Shown here: positions 26,429 to 35,242 of the stretch, one piece after another | Layout of the letters: every line of letters begins with the position of its first letter | Position numbering within the stretch: the first letter of the stretch is position 1 | Assembly (NCBI RefSeq): GCF_035975855.1 | Contig: NZ_CP109055.1 | Location: 5,208,001 to 5,272,000, forward strand | DNA from: Streptomyces sp. NBC_01304 | Lineage (GTDB): Bacteria; Actinomycetota; Actinomycetes; Streptomycetales; Streptomycetaceae | Length of the DNA: 64,000 bases | Reading direction: 5' to 3' | Notes under the pieces: generated by a model | The model's database searches: none | Told to the model about the DNA's origin: nothing | What the model saw: the letters and a program-made list of their open reading frames with translations, nothing else | Translations under genes and position numbers: made by a program

Positions 26429-27880
26429 GTGGCCGCGCCCACTCCCAGCAACAACGGAAGCAGCAACAGCGGAGCCAGCAACCGCAAACTCCTCGGACGG
26501 CTCTCGCTCCCCGAGCGGACCTTCGTGGCCAATGCGCTGCGTGCCGAGACCGTCGGTGGCGTCCTGCTGCTCATCGCCGCCGTTGCCGCGCTGATCTGGG
26601 CGAACACCCCGCTGAGCGACAGCTACTCCACGGTCCAGAAGTTCTACGTCGGCCCCGAGTCGCTCGGCCTGAAGCTCAACCTCCAGCACTGGGCGGCCGA
26701 CGGGCTGCTCGCGATCTTCTTCTTCGTCGCCGGCATCGAGCTCAAGCGCGAACTGGTCGCGGGCGATCTGCGCGACGCCAAGGCCGCGATCCTGCCGGTC
26801 GTCGCCGCGATCTGCGGCATGGTCGTGCCGGCCCTCGTGTACGTCGTGGTCAACGTGACCGGCAACGGCGCGCTGGACGGCTGGGCGGTCCCGACCGCCA
26901 CCGACATCGCCTTCGCGCTCGCCGTCCTCGCGGTGCTCGGCACCTCGCTGCCGTCCGCGCTGCGGGCCTTCCTGCTCACGCTCGCCGTCGTCGACGACCT
27001 CTTCGCGATCATGATCATCGCGGTCTTCTTCACCGAGAAGCTCAACTTCGCCGCCCTCGGCGGCGCCGTCGTCGGCCTCGTCGTCTTCTGGCTGCTCCTG
27101 CGCAAGGGCGTACGCGGCTGGTACATCTACATCCCGCTCGCCCTGGTGATCTGGGGCCTGATGTACAACAGCGGCGTGCACGCCACCATCGCCGGTGTCG
27201 CGATGGGCCTGATGCTCCGCTGCCACAAGAAGGACGGCGAGGAGCACTCCCCCGGCGAGCACATCGAGCACCTCGTGCGGCCGATCTCGGCGGGCCTGGC
27301 CGTGCCCCTGTTCGCCCTCATGTCGGCGGGCGTGGCGGTCAGCGGGAACGTACTCGGTGATGTCTTCACCAAGCCGGAGACCCTCGGCGTCGTCCTCGGC
27401 CTGGTCGTCGGCAAGACCATCGGCATCTTCGGCGGCACCTGGCTCGCGGCCCGCTTCACCAAGGCGGAGCTGAGCGACGACCTCGCCTGGCCCGATGTCT
27501 TCGCGGTCGCCTCACTGGCCGGAATCGGCTTCACGGTGTCGCTGCTCATCGGCGAGCTCGCTTTCAAGGGCAATGCGCACCTCACCGACGAGATCAAGGC
27601 CGCCGTGCTCGTGGGCTCGTTGATCGCGGCCGTACTCGCGGGTGTGCTCCTGAAGCTGCGCAACGCCAAGTACCGCAAGCTCGTCGAGGACGAGGAGCGC
27701 GACGACGACCTCGACGGCATCCCCGACATCTACGAGCAGGACAACCCGGCCTACCACCAGCGGATGGCCGAGATCTACGAGAAGAAGGCCGCGGAACACC
27801 GCCGGAAGGCCCAGACCGGTGCCGGCGGCAGCGGCGAAGTGCCCACCGGGGGCAGCGGCAAGGACGACAGTCCGGCATGA
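26429..27880 (+). CDS. nhaA: Na+/H+ antiporter NhaA
   Basis: 483 residues with about 12 membrane segments. The ion-binding Asp pair is in LAVVDDLFAIM, and PTATDIAFALAVL and IELKRELVAGDL are typical NhaA segments. It exports Na+ in exchange for protons. The C-terminal tail (last ~60 residues) is unusually charged and Gly-rich and lies in the cytoplasm. GTG 26429 has GGAGGT 8 nt upstream. The holin-like gene follows 54 bp later in the same direction, probably in one operon. Confidence 0.96.
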   Translation: MAAPTPSNNGSSNSGASNRKLLGRLSLPERTFVANALRAETVGGVLLLIAAVAALIWANTPLSDSYSTVQKFYVGPESLGLKLNLQHWAADGLLAIFFFVAGIELKRELVAGDLRDAKAAILPVVAAICGMVVPALVYVVVNVTGNGALDGWAVPTATDIAFALAVLAVLGTSLPSALRAFLLTLAVVDDLFAIMIIAVFFTEKLNFAALGGAVVGLVVFWLLLRKGVRGWYIYIPLALVIWGLMYNSGVHATIAGVAMGLMLRCHKKDGEEHSPGEHIEHLVRPISAGLAVPLFALMSAGVAVSGNVLGDVFTKPETLGVVLGLVVGKTIGIFGGTWLAARFTKAELSDDLAWPDVFAVASLAGIGFTVSLLIGELAFKGNAHLTDEIKAAVLVGSLIAAVLAGVLLKLRNAKYRKLVEDEERDDDLDGIPDIYEQDNPAYHQRMAEIYEKKAAEHRRKAQTGAGGSGEVPTGGSGKDDSPA

Positions 27881-27934
27881 TCTGACCCACCAGACCTACG
27901 AAAGACCTACGAAGAAGAGAAAAGGGAGATCGCG

Positions 27935-28429
27935 ATGAGCGCAGCCGACGGCTCCGACCGCAGCCTCGGCCAGCTGTTCGCCTCGGCCACCACCGAGATG
28001 TCCGCGCTGGTGCACGACGAGATCGCGCTGGCCAAGGCGCAGTTGCGACAGGACGTCAAGCGGGTCGGGATCGGCAGCGGGGCGTTCATCGCGGCCGTCG
28101 CCGTGCTGATCTTCTCGCTGCCGATGCTGAGCTTCGCCCTCGCCTACGGCATCCACACCTGGAGTGGTGGCTGGAACCTGGCGTGGTGCTTCCTGCTCTC
28201 CTTCGCGGCCAATGTGCTGCTCGCCGGACTGCTCGCGCTGCTCGGCGTCATCTCCTACAAGAAGGCCGGCAAGGAGAAGGGCCCGCAGAAGGTCGCCGCC
28301 TCGGCCAAGGAGTCGGCTGCCGTACTGGGGAACGTCAAGCCGCATCCGCGTGCGGTCACCCCCGCCGCCAGTAAGGAACTGCCCGCCGCGGCCGACGTGG
28401 CGGACGCTGTGGCACGCTCGTCTTCATGA
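27935..28429 (+). CDS. Putative Actinobacterial holin-X/phage holin family membrane protein
   Basis: 164 residues: an amphipathic N-terminal helix (LFASATTEMSALVHDEIALAK), two membrane helices around residues 45-105 and a Lys/Ala-rich tail. The pattern matches the small actinobacterial holin-superfamily/DUF1469 proteins, which are chromosomal and not evidence of a phage. ATG 27935 has GGGAGA 6-7 nt upstream. Its stop overlaps the next start by 4 bp (ATGA), linking it to the hydrolase gene. Confidence 0.8.
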   Translation: MSAADGSDRSLGQLFASATTEMSALVHDEIALAKAQLRQDVKRVGIGSGAFIAAVAVLIFSLPMLSFALAYGIHTWSGGWNLAWCFLLSFAANVLLAGLLALLGVISYKKAGKEKGPQKVAASAKESAAVLGNVKPHPRAVTPAASKELPAAADVADAVARSSS

Positions 28430-29376
28430 CGGACCCCGCCACATCTTCGGCCACGAGCACGCCCGCGTCGCCCTCCGCCGTACGCATCGAAGGTCCCTGG
28501 ACGCACCGGGACGTCGCGGCCAACGGTGCGCGCTTCCACATCGCCGAGATGGGCGACGGGCCCCTCGTCCTGCTGCTGCACGGCTTCCCGCAGTTCTGGT
28601 GGACCTGGCGGCACCAGCTGACCGCGCTCGCCGACGCCGGCTTCCGCGCGGTGGCGATGGACCTGCGGGGCGTGGGCGGCAGCGATCGCACTCCCCGTGG
28701 TTACGATCCGGCCAATCTGGCGCTGGACATCACCGGAGTCGTACGTTCCCTCGGCGAGCCCGACGCCGCGCTCGTGGGGCACGACCTGGGCGGGTACCTG
28801 GCCTGGACGGCGGCCGTGATGCGGCCCAAGCTGGTGCGCCGCCTCGCGGTCTCCTCGATGCCGCATCCGCGGCGCTGGCGCTCGGCGATGCTGGCCGACT
28901 TCAAGCAGACCGCGGCGGCCTCGTACATCTGGGGCTTCCAGCGTCCCTGGGTGCCGGAGCGGCAACTGGTCGCGGACGACGGGGCGTTGGTGGGCGAGCT
29001 GATCCGCGACTGGTCGGGGCCGCGCCTGCCGGACGACGAGGCGGTGGCGACGTACCAGCGGGCGATGTGCATTCCGTCGACGGCGCACTGTTCGATCGAG
29101 CCGTACCGGTGGATGGTGCGCTCGATGGCCCGCCCTGACGGCATCCAGTTCAACCGGCGCATGAAGCGTCCTGTCCGGGTGCCGACCCTCCACCTGCACG
29201 GCTCGCTCGATCCGGTCCTGCGGACGCGGAGTGCGGCGGGTTCGGGCGAATACGTCGAAGCGCCTTACCGGTGGCGGCTGTTCGACGGGCTCGGCCACTT
29301 TCCGCACGAGGAGGACCCGACGGCCTTCTCGACCGAGCTGGTCAACTGGCTGAAGGATCCCGAGCCGGATCGGTAG
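28426..29376 (+). CDS. Alpha/beta hydrolase, epoxide-hydrolase-like
   Basis: 316 residues. The oxyanion motif HGFPQFWWTW and the nucleophile elbow GHDLGGY place Asp as nucleophile, as in epoxide hydrolases and haloalkane dehalogenases. The His is in GLGHFPHEE near the C-terminus and the acid is likely in HGSLDPVL. It opens epoxides or similar electrophiles; the substrate is unknown. The start overlaps the upstream stop (ATGA), so it is translationally coupled to the holin-like gene and nhaA. Confidence 0.9.
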   Translation: MTDPATSSATSTPASPSAVRIEGPWTHRDVAANGARFHIAEMGDGPLVLLLHGFPQFWWTWRHQLTALADAGFRAVAMDLRGVGGSDRTPRGYDPANLALDITGVVRSLGEPDAALVGHDLGGYLAWTAAVMRPKLVRRLAVSSMPHPRRWRSAMLADFKQTAAASYIWGFQRPWVPERQLVADDGALVGELIRDWSGPRLPDDEAVATYQRAMCIPSTAHCSIEPYRWMVRSMARPDGIQFNRRMKRPVRVPTLHLHGSLDPVLRTRSAAGSGEYVEAPYRWRLFDGLGHFPHEEDPTAFSTELVNWLKDPEPDR

Positions 29377-29561
29377 CCCTTTCGACCGGTCGGGCAGGCT
29401 TCTGGAAGGCGTGGTCGGGCAGGCTTCCGGAAGGCGTACGGGAACGGCCGACGGCACGTACGGGAACGCCTGTGCCTCGAACGGCCACTTGCCCGCCGCA
29501 TAGGCCAATTGGGAGCCGTGGGGGCGATTACCGACCATGAGGCACGGGCACACGTCGGGGT

Positions 29562-29744
29562 ATGGGCTGGACGCACGACTACAGTGACGCAGCACGCAAC
29601 CGCCGCTCGGCCTTCGCGCTGAACCCGCACCAGAGGGGTGGCCCGCCGCAGCATTCGGGCCACGATCCCCGTCTGGGCATTCCCCGCATTCTCCGCCGCA
29701 GGGCCCGCTGGGTCTCGGCCCGGCTGCGGCATACGCGGGACTGA
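29562..29744 (+). CDS. Possible 60-residue Arg-rich protein
   Basis: The frame MGWTHDYSDAARNRR... has about 85 percent G/C at third codon positions, like real genes here, and ends in an Arg-rich helix. No proper ribosome binding site is seen (GGGG lies 2 nt before ATG) and no homolog is recognised, so it may be spurious. It sits in a 656-bp gap between two convergent genes. Confidence 0.35.
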   Translation: MGWTHDYSDAARNRRSAFALNPHQRGGPPQHSGHDPRLGIPRILRRRARWVSARLRHTRD

Positions 29745-29813
29745 GGGCTCGCGGGGTCGGGCCTTCGCCGGGTCGGGCGGCCGGAGCGGCCGGGCCGGGA
29801 GCGGACGCGGAGC

Positions 29814-29881
29814 GGGGCCGGAGCGGACGCGGGGCCGGAGCGGACGCGGGGCCGGAGCGGACGCGGGGCCGGAGCGGACGC
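29814..29881. repeat. Four perfect 17-bp tandem repeats
   Basis: GGGGCCGGAGCGGACGC is repeated four times without change, with degenerate copies on both sides (about 29780-29915). The unit is not a multiple of three, so it is not a peptide repeat. It lies between the small frame at 29562 and the convergent MarP-like gene. Confidence 0.95.
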
Positions 29882-30032
29882 GGGCGCGGAGCCGGAGCGG
29901 ACGCGGGGCGGCGGGAGCTGCCGGGCCGGAGGCGGACGCGGGGAGTGTGGCCCGTGCCAAGTGGGGGAAAACGGGCAGATTTGCGTCCGGAATGCGGCTT
30001 TTCAGAGCCCCATTTCCCCCACCTAGCCACCG

Positions 30033-31235
30033 CTAGAGCGCGCAGCCCTCGCTGTCCACCTGCTGGTTGGCCGTGCGGCCTCGGCGGACGTCCTCGCGGA
30101 CCTCGTCCGCCGTCAGGGCGTAGCCCGTATCGGGGTCGTCCAGGGACTTCGCGAAGACCACGCCGTAGACCTTGCCGTCCGGGGTCAGCAGCGGGCCGCC
30201 CGAGTTGCCCTGGCGGACCGTCGTGAAGAGAGAGTAGACGTCTCGGCGGACCGTGCCCCGGTGGTAGATGTCGGGGCCGTTCGCGTTGATCCGGCCGCGG
30301 ACGCGCGCCGAGCGGACGTCGTAGCCGCCGTCCTCGGGGAAGCCCGCGACGATCGCGCTGTCGCCGCTCGTGGCGTCCCGGTCGGTGAACTGCAGCGGCT
30401 TCGCCTTCAGATTCGGTACGTCGAGTACGGCGATGTCGCGCTCCCAGTCGTAGAGGACGACCTTCGCGTCGTACGGCCTGCCCTCGCCGCCGATCTGGAC
30501 GGTGGGCTCGGAAACGCCGCCCACGACATGCGCGTTGGTCATCACGCGGCGCTCGGCGAAGACGAAGCCGGTGCCCTCGAGCACCTTGTTGCAGCTCGTG
30601 GCCGTGCCCCGGACCTTCACGATCGAGCCCTTGGCCTGCGCCGGCACCGGGCTGTTCACCAGCTTCGGGTCGGGCGGCTTGACCTCGGTGATCGGCTCGT
30701 TGGCGAACGGGCTGAAGACCTGCGGGAAGCCGTTCTGCGCGAGGACCGAGGAGAAGTCCTTGAACCAGGTGTCGGCCTGCCCCGGCAGCACCCGGTCGAC
30801 TCCGAGCAGCACCTTGGACTGGCGCACTTCCCTGCTGAGCGTGGGCAGCGTGGCGCCCGCGAGGAGGGAGCCGATCATCCAGGCCACCAGGAGCATCGCC
30901 AGTACGTTGACCAGCGCGCCGCCCGTCGCGTCCAGGGCGCGGGCCGGTGACCAAGTGATGTAGCGGCGCAGCTTGTTGCCCAGGTGGGTGGTGAAGGCCT
31001 GGCCCACGGAGGCGCAGACGATGACCACGACGACGGCGATGACGGCGGCGGTGGTGCTCAGTTGGTTGTCGTCGTCGGTGACGGCGTTCCAGATGACGGG
31101 CAGGGCGTAGACCGCGATGAGGCCGCCGCCCAGGAAGCCGATCACCGAGAGGATGCCGACGACGAAGCCCTGGCGGTAGCCCACGATCGCAAACCACACG
31201 GCGGCGACGAGCAACAGGATGTCCAGCACGTTCAC
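30033..31235 (-). CDS. MarP-like membrane serine protease (CvpA + trypsin-like)
   Basis: 400 residues. The N-terminal ~165 residues form four membrane helices of the CvpA family. A trypsin-like domain follows with His in TNAHVVGG, Asp in ERDIAVL and Ser in RQGNSGGPLL. This is the architecture of mycobacterial MarP, a periplasmic protease for acid/oxidative stress resistance. Paired Cys (CNK near residue 217 and the third residue from the C-terminus) could form the disulfide described for MarP. The start is GTG 31235 with GAGG upstream. Confidence 0.92.
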   Translation of the reverse strand: MNVLDILLLVAAVWFAIVGYRQGFVVGILSVIGFLGGGLIAVYALPVIWNAVTDDDNQLSTTAAVIAVVVVIVCASVGQAFTTHLGNKLRRYITWSPARALDATGGALVNVLAMLLVAWMIGSLLAGATLPTLSREVRQSKVLLGVDRVLPGQADTWFKDFSSVLAQNGFPQVFSPFANEPITEVKPPDPKLVNSPVPAQAKGSIVKVRGTATSCNKVLEGTGFVFAERRVMTNAHVVGGVSEPTVQIGGEGRPYDAKVVLYDWERDIAVLDVPNLKAKPLQFTDRDATSGDSAIVAGFPEDGGYDVRSARVRGRINANGPDIYHRGTVRRDVYSLFTTVRQGNSGGPLLTPDGKVYGVVFAKSLDDPDTGYALTADEVREDVRRGRTANQQVDSEGCAL

Positions 31236-31340
31236 CGAATCACGCCTCGAATCACGCCTCGTCTCGCCTCACTGGTCGCCCGTCCTGTCGCAGCACCCCG
31301 GGGCGGGGGCCCCGGATTGCACCGTACGAGTGCAAGCCTG

Positions 31341-32045
31341 TCATGCGTGCCAGTCGAGGGGGACCTCCTTCGAGCGGTCCCACGGCCGCTCCCAGCCCGC
31401 GAAGTGCAGGATCCGGTCGATGACGCCGGCCGTGAAACCCCAGACCAGCGCGGATCCCACGAGGAACGCGGGACCTTTGTGACCCCTTGGATGGACGGAA
31501 GTCACCCGGTACTCGGGATCCGTGAGATGTGCCACGGGAACCGTGAACACCCGGGCCGTCTCGGCGGGATCGACCGCGCCGACCGCGCTGGGCTCGCGCC
31601 ACCAGCCGAGGACGGGCGTGACGACGAAGCCGCTCACCGGGATGTACAGCTTGGGCAGCACGCCGAAGATCTGGACCCCGGCCGGGTCGAGGCCCGTCTC
31701 CTCCTCGGCCTCGCGCAGCGCGGCGTGCAGCGGGCCCGTGGTGTGCGGGTCGCCGTCCTCGGGGTCGAGGGCGCCGCCCGGGAAGGAGGGCTGGCCCGCG
31801 TGGCTTCTGAGGGAGCTGGCGCGCTCCATCAGGAGCAGCTCCGGGCCCTCGGCGCCCTCGCCGAAGAGGACGAGTACGGCGGACTGGCGGCCGGCGCCGC
31901 TTTCGGGGGGCAGGAAGCGGCTGAGCTGGCTCGGCTCGACGGTTTCCGCTGCGCGGGCCACCGGGGTCAGCCAGGCGGGCAGGCCCTCGGTGGTTACGGC
32001 CACCGGCCCGTGGTGTGTTTCTGTCTCGCTGCTCGGTCTCGTCAT
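31341..32045 (-). CDS. NUDIX hydrolase, CoA-pyrophosphatase type
   Basis: 234 residues. RQSAVLVLF and HAGQPSFPGG precede the NUDIX box with REAEEETGLDP, the pattern of the NudL/CoA diphosphatase group, which cleaves CoA and related nucleotides. ATG 32045 follows GGGGTG. It lies 106 bp downstream of MarP-like gene's start in the same direction order (nth, NUDIX, MarP on the minus strand), a plausible operon with ~100-150-bp gaps. Confidence 0.88.
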   Translation of the reverse strand: MTRPSSETETHHGPVAVTTEGLPAWLTPVARAAETVEPSQLSRFLPPESGAGRQSAVLVLFGEGAEGPELLLMERASSLRSHAGQPSFPGGALDPEDGDPHTTGPLHAALREAEEETGLDPAGVQIFGVLPKLYIPVSGFVVTPVLGWWREPSAVGAVDPAETARVFTVPVAHLTDPEYRVTSVHPRGHKGPAFLVGSALVWGFTAGVIDRILHFAGWERPWDRSKEVPLDWHA

Positions 32046-32193
32046 AGGCACCCCGTTTATTCGTCTCGGCTTTAACGCCCTGGGGCGCTCAGATCGTTCC
32101 GGTCCCTGGTTTCGCGGCGTGCGGCACCGGGGTTGTGCCCACCCGTTCCGCCCTGCGGAGCGAGTGCCCACACGGTGGAGGCGGGTGGGCGGC

Positions 32194-33279
32194 TCAGCCC
32201 GCCAGTGGTGGTGCCGGGGTGCCCGGGTACCCCGGTGGTGGCTTCAGGCGTTGGCCCGGGAGGCCGCCCTTCTCGTACTTCAGGAGCTTCTGCGCCTTCT
32301 CGGGGTCGGTCTCGCCCTCGCCGTACGACGGGCAGAGGGCGGCGATCGGGCAGGCGCCGCAGGCGGGCTTGCGGGCGTGGCAGATGCGGCGGCCGTGGAA
32401 GATGATCCGGTGCGACAGCATCGTCCAGTCGCTCTTCGGGAAGATGTCGCAGATCAGCGCCTCGACCTTTTCCGGGTCCTCCTCCTCGGTCCACTTCCAG
32501 CGGCGGACCAGGCGGCCGAAGTGGGTGTCCACCGTGATGCCGGGGACGCCGAAGGCGTTGCCCAGGACGACGTTCGCCGTCTTGCGGCCCACGCCGGGGA
32601 GCTTCACCAGGTCGGCCAGGCGGCCCGGCACCTCGCCGCCGTGCTCGTCCCGCAGGGCCTTGGCCAGGCCCATGATCGACTTGGTCTTGGCCCGGAAGAA
32701 GCCGGTCGGGCGGATCAGCTCCTCGACCTCCTCCGGGTTGGCCGCGGCCAGGTCCTCGGGGGTCGGGTACGCGGCGAAGAGGCGCGGCGTCGTCTGGTTG
32801 ACCCGCAGGTCGGTGGTCTGGGCGGAGAGGACCGTGGCGACCAGGAGCTGGAAGGGGTTCTCGAAGTCCAGCTCGGGGTGGGCGTACGGATATACGTCGG
32901 CAAGCTCGCGGTTGATCCGGCGCGCGCGACGGACCAGGGCGGTCCGGGATTCGGGCTGAGCGATCTTCACGGGCTTCAGGGCGGGCTTGGCTGCCGTCTT
33001 GGCTGCGGGCTTGGCGGTTCTGGCTGCGGGCTTGGCGGGCTCGGCAGCGGTTTTGGCGGTTCTGGCTGTGGCCTTGGCGGTTTTGGCAGCCGGTGTCGCC
33101 TTCTTGTTCTTGGCCGTCTTCGGCGCTGCCGCCTTCTTCGTCGCCTTCTTGGCCGTCTTCCCGCTTGTCGCGGACGCTTGTGCCGATGCAGTCACAGGCT
33201 TTCCCTTTGCCCCTTTTGCGGCTTTTTTCGAACCGTTGGCCGCATGTTCGCCCACGGCGGAATTCCGGTGCTCAGACAC
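32194..33279 (-). CDS. nth: Endonuclease III with an Ala/Lys-rich N-terminal tail
   Basis: 361 residues. The catalytic C-terminal ~250 residues have the helix-hairpin-helix [14 protein letters not shown] (catalytic Lys), the catalytic Asp in ITVDTHFGR and four [4Fe-4S] Cys in the pattern Cx6Cx2Cx5C. It excises oxidised pyrimidines and nicks abasic sites. An extra ~105-residue N-terminal tail consists of Lys/Ala/Pro/Thr repeats resembling histone H1/HU-type C-tails, so non-specific DNA binding is likely. The start is GTG 33279. Confidence 0.95.
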   Translation of the reverse strand: MSEHRNSAVGEHAANGSKKAAKGAKGKPVTASAQASATSGKTAKKATKKAAAPKTAKNKKATPAAKTAKATARTAKTAAEPAKPAARTAKPAAKTAAKPALKPVKIAQPESRTALVRRARRINRELADVYPYAHPELDFENPFQLLVATVLSAQTTDLRVNQTTPRLFAAYPTPEDLAAANPEEVEELIRPTGFFRAKTKSIMGLAKALRDEHGGEVPGRLADLVKLPGVGRKTANVVLGNAFGVPGITVDTHFGRLVRRWKWTEEEDPEKVEALICDIFPKSDWTMLSHRIIFHGRRICHARKPACGACPIAALCPSYGEGETDPEKAQKLLKYEKGGLPGQRLKPPPGYPGTPAPPLAG

Positions 33280-33512
33280 CCTCGCCAGCCCCCTTGGCCT
33301 GTGCTCTCACCGGCGTATTGGACACTCGGCCAGCCTAAAGCCCGACACTGACATCCGCCCCGGAACCCACTTACCGGCCCCCGATCGGACCCCCTGAGGC
33401 GAAGCACGCGTCAACAGTCCGGCACACTTGCTGTGACTGATCACACTGTTTGACGCGTCCGGCAAAATGGGGATCGACGGTCCCCTGAGCAGGTCGACAT
33501 AGGAGAGAACTC

Positions 33513-34187
33513 GTGGACGACGTTCTGCGGCGCGCCCCGCTCTTCGCGGCGCTCGATGACGAGCAGGCGGCGGAGCTGCGCGCCTCCATGAGTGAGGTGA
33601 CCCTCGCACGCGGCGAAGCCCTGTTCCACGAGGGCGACCCCGGAGACCGCCTGTACGTGGTCACCGAGGGCAAGGTGAAGCTGCACCGCACCTCGCCGGA
33701 CGGCCGCGAGAACATGCTCGCCGTCCTCGGCCCCGGAGAGCTGATCGGCGAGCTGTCGCTGTTCGACCCGGGCCCGCGCACCGCCACCGCTTCGGCGCTG
33801 ACCGAGGTCAAGCTGCTCGGCCTCGGCCACGGCGACCTGCAGCCCTGGCTGAACGCCCGCCCGGAGGTTGCCGCGGCCCTGCTGCGCGCCGTCGCGCGGC
33901 GGCTGCGCAAGACCAACGACCAGATGTCCGACCTGGTCTTCTCGGACGTTCCGGGCCGTGTCGCCCGTGCGCTCCTCGATCTGTCGCGCCGCTTCGGTGT
34001 GCAGTCGGAGGAGGGCATTCACGTGGTGCACGACCTGACGCAGGAAGAGCTTGCGCAGCTCGTGGGTGCGTCCCGCGAGACCGTGAACAAGGCTCTTGCC
34101 GACTTTGCCGGGCGTGGGTGGCTTCGGCTCGAGGCCCGTGCGGTGATCCTGCTCGATGTGGAGCGGTTGGCGAAGCGCTCGCGCTAG
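33513..34187 (+). CDS. crp: Crp/Fnr family regulator (cAMP receptor protein)
   Basis: 224 residues. The N-terminal cyclic-nucleotide-binding domain has a phosphate-binding cassette around GELIGELSLFDPGPRTATA. The C-terminal winged helix has a recognition helix around GASRETVNKALADFA. It matches Streptomyces Crp, a cAMP-responsive regulator of germination and secondary metabolism. GTG 33513 has AGGAGAG 5 nt upstream. It is monocistronic with a strong terminator. Confidence 0.95.
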   Translation: MDDVLRRAPLFAALDDEQAAELRASMSEVTLARGEALFHEGDPGDRLYVVTEGKVKLHRTSPDGRENMLAVLGPGELIGELSLFDPGPRTATASALTEVKLLGLGHGDLQPWLNARPEVAAALLRAVARRLRKTNDQMSDLVFSDVPGRVARALLDLSRRFGVQSEEGIHVVHDLTQEELAQLVGASRETVNKALADFAGRGWLRLEARAVILLDVERLAKRSR

Positions 34188-34207
34188 GCGCTTCTGGCTG
34201 TACGTGG

Positions 34208-34250
34208 ACGGGGTCCGCCTGGTGTTCAGGTGGGCCCCGTTCTCGTTTTT
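34208..34250 (+). terminator. Intrinsic terminator of crp
   Basis: A 14-bp stem with two G.U pairs (ACGGGGTCCGCCTG with CAGGTGGGCCCCGT), then TCTCGTTTTT. Confidence 0.85.
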
Positions 34251-34362
34251 CTCCCCGCCCCGCCCCTTCCCGAAAGCCTGACGGCAACTCGGGGGCTGCC
34301 GCCCCCGGACCCCCGCCCCGATATCGGCCTTCGGCCTCGTCCTCAAACGCCGGACGGGCTGA
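34248..34362. repeat. Dispersed intergenic repeat module, copy 1
   Basis: It begins with TTTCTCCCCGCCCCGCCCCT and ends with CCTCAAACGCCGGACGGGCT; both end blocks recur at 36196-36271. A partial third block (GCGGACGGGCTGA) follows at about 34369-34381. Confidence 0.8.
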
Positions 34363-34405
34363 AGAGATGCGGACGGGCTGATTCAGCGCGGCCGAACTTG
34401 ATTGA

Positions 34406-35242
34406 TCAGCCCTCGATCAAGCCGTGCTCCCGCAGGTACTCCAGCTGCGCCAGCACCGACAGCTCGGCCGCCGGCCACAGGGTGCGGTCGACGTCCGCGT
34501 ACACATGGGCCACGACCTGCGACGCCGTCACGTAGCCGTTCTCGACTGCCGTCTCCACCTGGGCGAGGCGGTGGGCCCGGTGGGCCAGGTAGAACTCGAC
34601 CGCGCCCTGGGCGTCGTCGAGGACCGGGCCGTGGCCGGGCAGGACCGTGTGGACGCCGTCGTCCACCGTGAGGGAACGCAGGCGGCGGAGCGTATCGAGA
34701 TAGTCGCCGAGGCGGCCGTCGGGGTGGGCCACCACCGTCGTGCCACGGCCCAGGATCGTGTCGCCCGTCAACACCGCCTGGTCCGCGGGGAGATGGAAGC
34801 AGAGCGAGTCGGCCGTGTGACCGGGGGTCGGTACGACGCGGAGTTCGAGGCCGCCGACCTCGATCGCCTCGCCCGCGGTCAGGCCCTCGTCGCCGAGGCG
34901 CAGTGCCGGGTCGAGGGCCCGGACCTTGGTCTTCGTGAGCTCGGCGAAGCGGCCCGCGCCCTCCGCATGGTCCGGGTGGCCATGGGTGAGGAGGGTCAGG
35001 GCGATGCGCTTGCCGGCCTTCTCGGCGGTGGTGATGACCTGGTGGAGGTGGCCCTCGTCCAGCGGGCCGGGGTCGATGACGACCGCCAGGTCCGAGTCGG
35101 GCTCGGCGACGATCCAGGTGTTGGTGCCGTCCAGGGTCATGAAGTTGGCGTTGGGCGCGAGGACGTTGACCGCGCGGGCGGTGGCGGGGCCGGAGAGGAC
35201 CCCGCCCCTGGGCTGGCCAGGCAGGGCTGCGGCGTCGGTCAT
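34406..35242 (-). CDS. Metallo-beta-lactamase-fold hydrolase
   Basis: 278 residues. The metal-binding motif THGHPDHAEG, a later PGHTADS His and GDTI Asp form the standard two-metal site; PGHGPV supplies the final His. A C-terminal winged-helix-like segment resembles LACTB2/glyoxalase-II-related nucleases and hydrolases. The start at 35242 overlaps the stop of the upstream NUDIX gene (4 bp), so the two are coupled. Confidence 0.9.
   Translation of the reverse strand: MTDAAALPGQPRGGVLSGPATARAVNVLAPNANFMTLDGTNTWIVAEPDSDLAVVIDPGPLDEGHLHQVITTAEKAGKRIALTLLTHGHPDHAEGAGRFAELTKTKVRALDPALRLGDEGLTAGEAIEVGGLELRVVPTPGHTADSLCFHLPADQAVLTGDTILGRGTTVVAHPDGRLGDYLDTLRRLRSLTVDDGVHTVLPGHGPVLDDAQGAVEFYLAHRAHRLAQVETAVENGYVTASQVVAHVYADVDRTLWPAAELSVLAQLEYLREHGLIEG

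Noticed and set aside
27935..28429. Prophage remnant because of the holin-like protein
   Set aside because: This small holin-like family is chromosomal in actinobacteria and no other phage gene is nearby.
28255..31197. A 980-residue minus-strand protein across the hydrolase and protease genes
   Set aside because: A shadow of real genes on both strands; it shows no domain and is Arg/Pro/Gly-rich throughout.
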